From CAZXCQ01 sp964639275 (lineage in GTDB: Bacteria; Desulfobacterota; DSM-4660; Desulfatiglandales; Desulfatiglandaceae), in assembly GCA_964639275.1 (NCBI GenBank), contig CAZXCQ010000279.1:1-8310 (forward strand): a stretch of DNA of 8,310 nucleotides, read 5' to 3'. Each line of letters opens with the position of its first letter. Position 1 is the first letter of the stretch. This document shows positions 7,068 through 8,310 of this stretch, piece by piece. Below the pieces are notes generated by a model. The model was not told where the DNA came from and did no database searches. It worked only from the letters and a program-made list of their open reading frames with translations. A program made the position numbers and the translations under genes.

Positions 7068-8310
7068 TTAATAGGTGACCTTTACAGGATCACCCGTCTT
7101 GAGCCCGGCGGGGTTTGTGATGACCAGGGCCTTGTCAGGGATACCGGAGAGAATTTCAACCCGCTGGTCATAATAGTTGCCAAGAACCACTTCTTTGAAC
7201 AGGGCCTTTCCATCCTCGACCATATAGAGACCTATCTTTCCATTTTCTTCGGACAGCCATGCGGCCGGGACCTTGATACTCCTCTGCTTGTCAGCGACAG
7301 GAAACCGTATCCTGACGGTCATACCATCGGCCATCCGCGGGTCGGTTTCCTCCACCAGGAGTTCTACAGGAAAGGAGCGGGTGGCGGTGTCTGCGGCGGG
7401 GGAGAGAAAGATCAACCGGCAATGGAACTCCTCTCCGGGAATAGCGTCGATAATAAAGGGAAAACGCCTGTTATCTCTTAAGACATAGATATCCTTTTCT
7501 CCCAAAGATACCTTTATCTTCAGGCGGTCCAGGTCGATCACTTGGGTGATCGGACTCCCCGGTGCTATGACCTCCCCCACCTCGACGTCCCGGAAGGCGA
7601 CGATGCCCTCGCAGGGGGCGAGAAGCATTGATTTTTTGAGCTGGTCTTTTGCCAGTGCCAGGGCAGCCGTGGCCTGGTCCAGATTCGCGCGGGCGTTCTT
7701 GATATCCTCTTCCCTGGGACCTTTTAGCGTAAGGACCACCTGTTGCTGGGCAGATTCCCTTCTTGCCTGGGCAGTATCGAGTTTTCTGACGGCCGCATCA
7801 TATTCCCTCTTGGAGACTGCCCGGATTTTGTAAAGCTCTTCGATTCTCTTGAAATCCTTTTCAGCCTCAAACAGGGCGGCCTCGGCCTCTTCCAGCGCGG
7901 CCCTGGCGATCTCGATCTCCTGTGGTCTACTCCCCCTCTGGAGTTTCTCAATCTGGCTTTCTGCCGCCTCCCTTGCCGCCCGCGCCTGCCGGACCTTCAG
8001 GTGGAAGCTGCTCGTACTCACCTCGGCGAGTAGATCTCCTTCGCGGACCCTATCGCCTTTTTCAAAGAGTAGCCTTTCGATCGTGCCTCCCAATTCACTG
8101 AATACACCTACTTTGCGCTGGGCCACCAGCACCCCTACGTATTCGACACCCCCTTGGGGAGGGGTCGCATCAGCATGGCTCACCGTGACCATTTTTGTTC
8201 GGCTGTGCCCATTTTTCTTATCAACCCCTGTCTCTGCCTGATCTCCGCACCCCGGTAGGGACAAGGCCAGGGCCAAAAATGCAATGCAAATTCTGCCAAC
8301 AATGGAACTA
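7068..8310 (-). CDS. RND periplasmic adaptor (membrane fusion) lipoprotein, 5' end cut by the window edge
   Basis: The adaptor links the RND pump to an outer-membrane channel in the periplasm. The frame stays open to the window edge, so the true start lies beyond 8310; a TTG at 8276 is the first start-like codon inside but would cut the signal peptide. Reading through gives a hydrophobic stretch (ICIAFLALALSL) ending in LPGC, a good lipobox, so the mature protein is probably anchored by a lipidated cysteine encoded at 8249-8247. Counting from the TTG codon, residues 56-90 and 216-250 are the two lipoyl half-motifs (VFSELGGTIERLLFEKGDRV; LLAPCEGIVAFRDVEVGEVI). Between them a long Ala/Glu/Arg-rich coiled-coil hairpin spans about 93-215, with paired RGSRPQEI and KGPREEDI segments. 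A beta-barrel and a membrane-proximal domain follow to residue 402. It precedes the pump by 13 bases in one operon. Confidence 0.93.
   Translation of the reverse strand, partial: SSIVGRICIAFLALALSLPGCGDQAETGVDKKNGHSRTKMVTVSHADATPPQGGVEYVGVLVAQRKVGVFSELGGTIERLLFEKGDRVREGDLLAEVSTSSFHLKVRQARAAREAAESQIEKLQRGSRPQEIEIARAALEEAEAALFEAEKDFKRIEELYKIRAVSKREYDAAVRKLDTAQARRESAQQQVVLTLKGPREEDIKNARANLDQATAALALAKDQLKKSMLLAPCEGIVAFRDVEVGEVIAPGSPITQVIDLDRLKIKVSLGEKDIYVLRDNRRFPFIIDAIPGEEFHCRLIFLSPAADTATRSFPVELLVEETDPRMADGMTVRIRFPVADKQRSIKVPAAWLSEENGKIGLYMVEDGKALFKEVVLGNYYDQRVEILSGIPDKALVITNPAGLKTGDPVKVTY

Overview
The window reads as ordinary chromosomal DNA from a Gram-negative bacterium. A Desulfobacterota (deltaproteobacterial) host is my guess. 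The reasons are the tripartite RND efflux genes (which imply two membranes), the abundance of TPR proteins, and a mid-range GC content with strong AGGAGG-type ribosome sites. No 16S or other marker gene is present, so this placement is weak.

Layout. Positions 1-89 hold a plausible sigma70 promoter and a strong Shine-Dalgarno site. Two plus-strand genes follow: an exported TPR protein (90-1019) and a second, smaller TPR protein (about 1081-1608) that looks like the C-terminal piece of a larger family. They converge on a run of minus-strand genes. Read in their own direction from the right edge, these are an RND periplasmic adaptor lipoprotein (from beyond 8310 down to 7068), an RND inner-membrane pump (7054-3845), a small unrecognised ORF (3712-3401), a YggS/PLPBP-family PLP-binding protein (3222-2563) and a TtcA-family tRNA thiolase (2432-1671).

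How the genes work together. The adaptor and pump are 13 bases apart and are almost certainly one operon for proton-driven export. The outer-membrane channel is not in the window. YggS (PLP homeostasis) and TtcA (tRNA C32 thiolation) are housekeeping proteins. They share a strand but are separated by 130 bases, and YggS has its own candidate promoter, so they need not be co-transcribed with the pump.

No mobile element, CRISPR array, rRNA or intact tRNA was seen, and nothing amounts to a new multi-gene system. The points most worth a second look are the orphan ORF at 3401-3712, which has no good start site and ends inside a hairpin; the apparently truncated TPR gene; and departures from family motifs in YggS and the pump.
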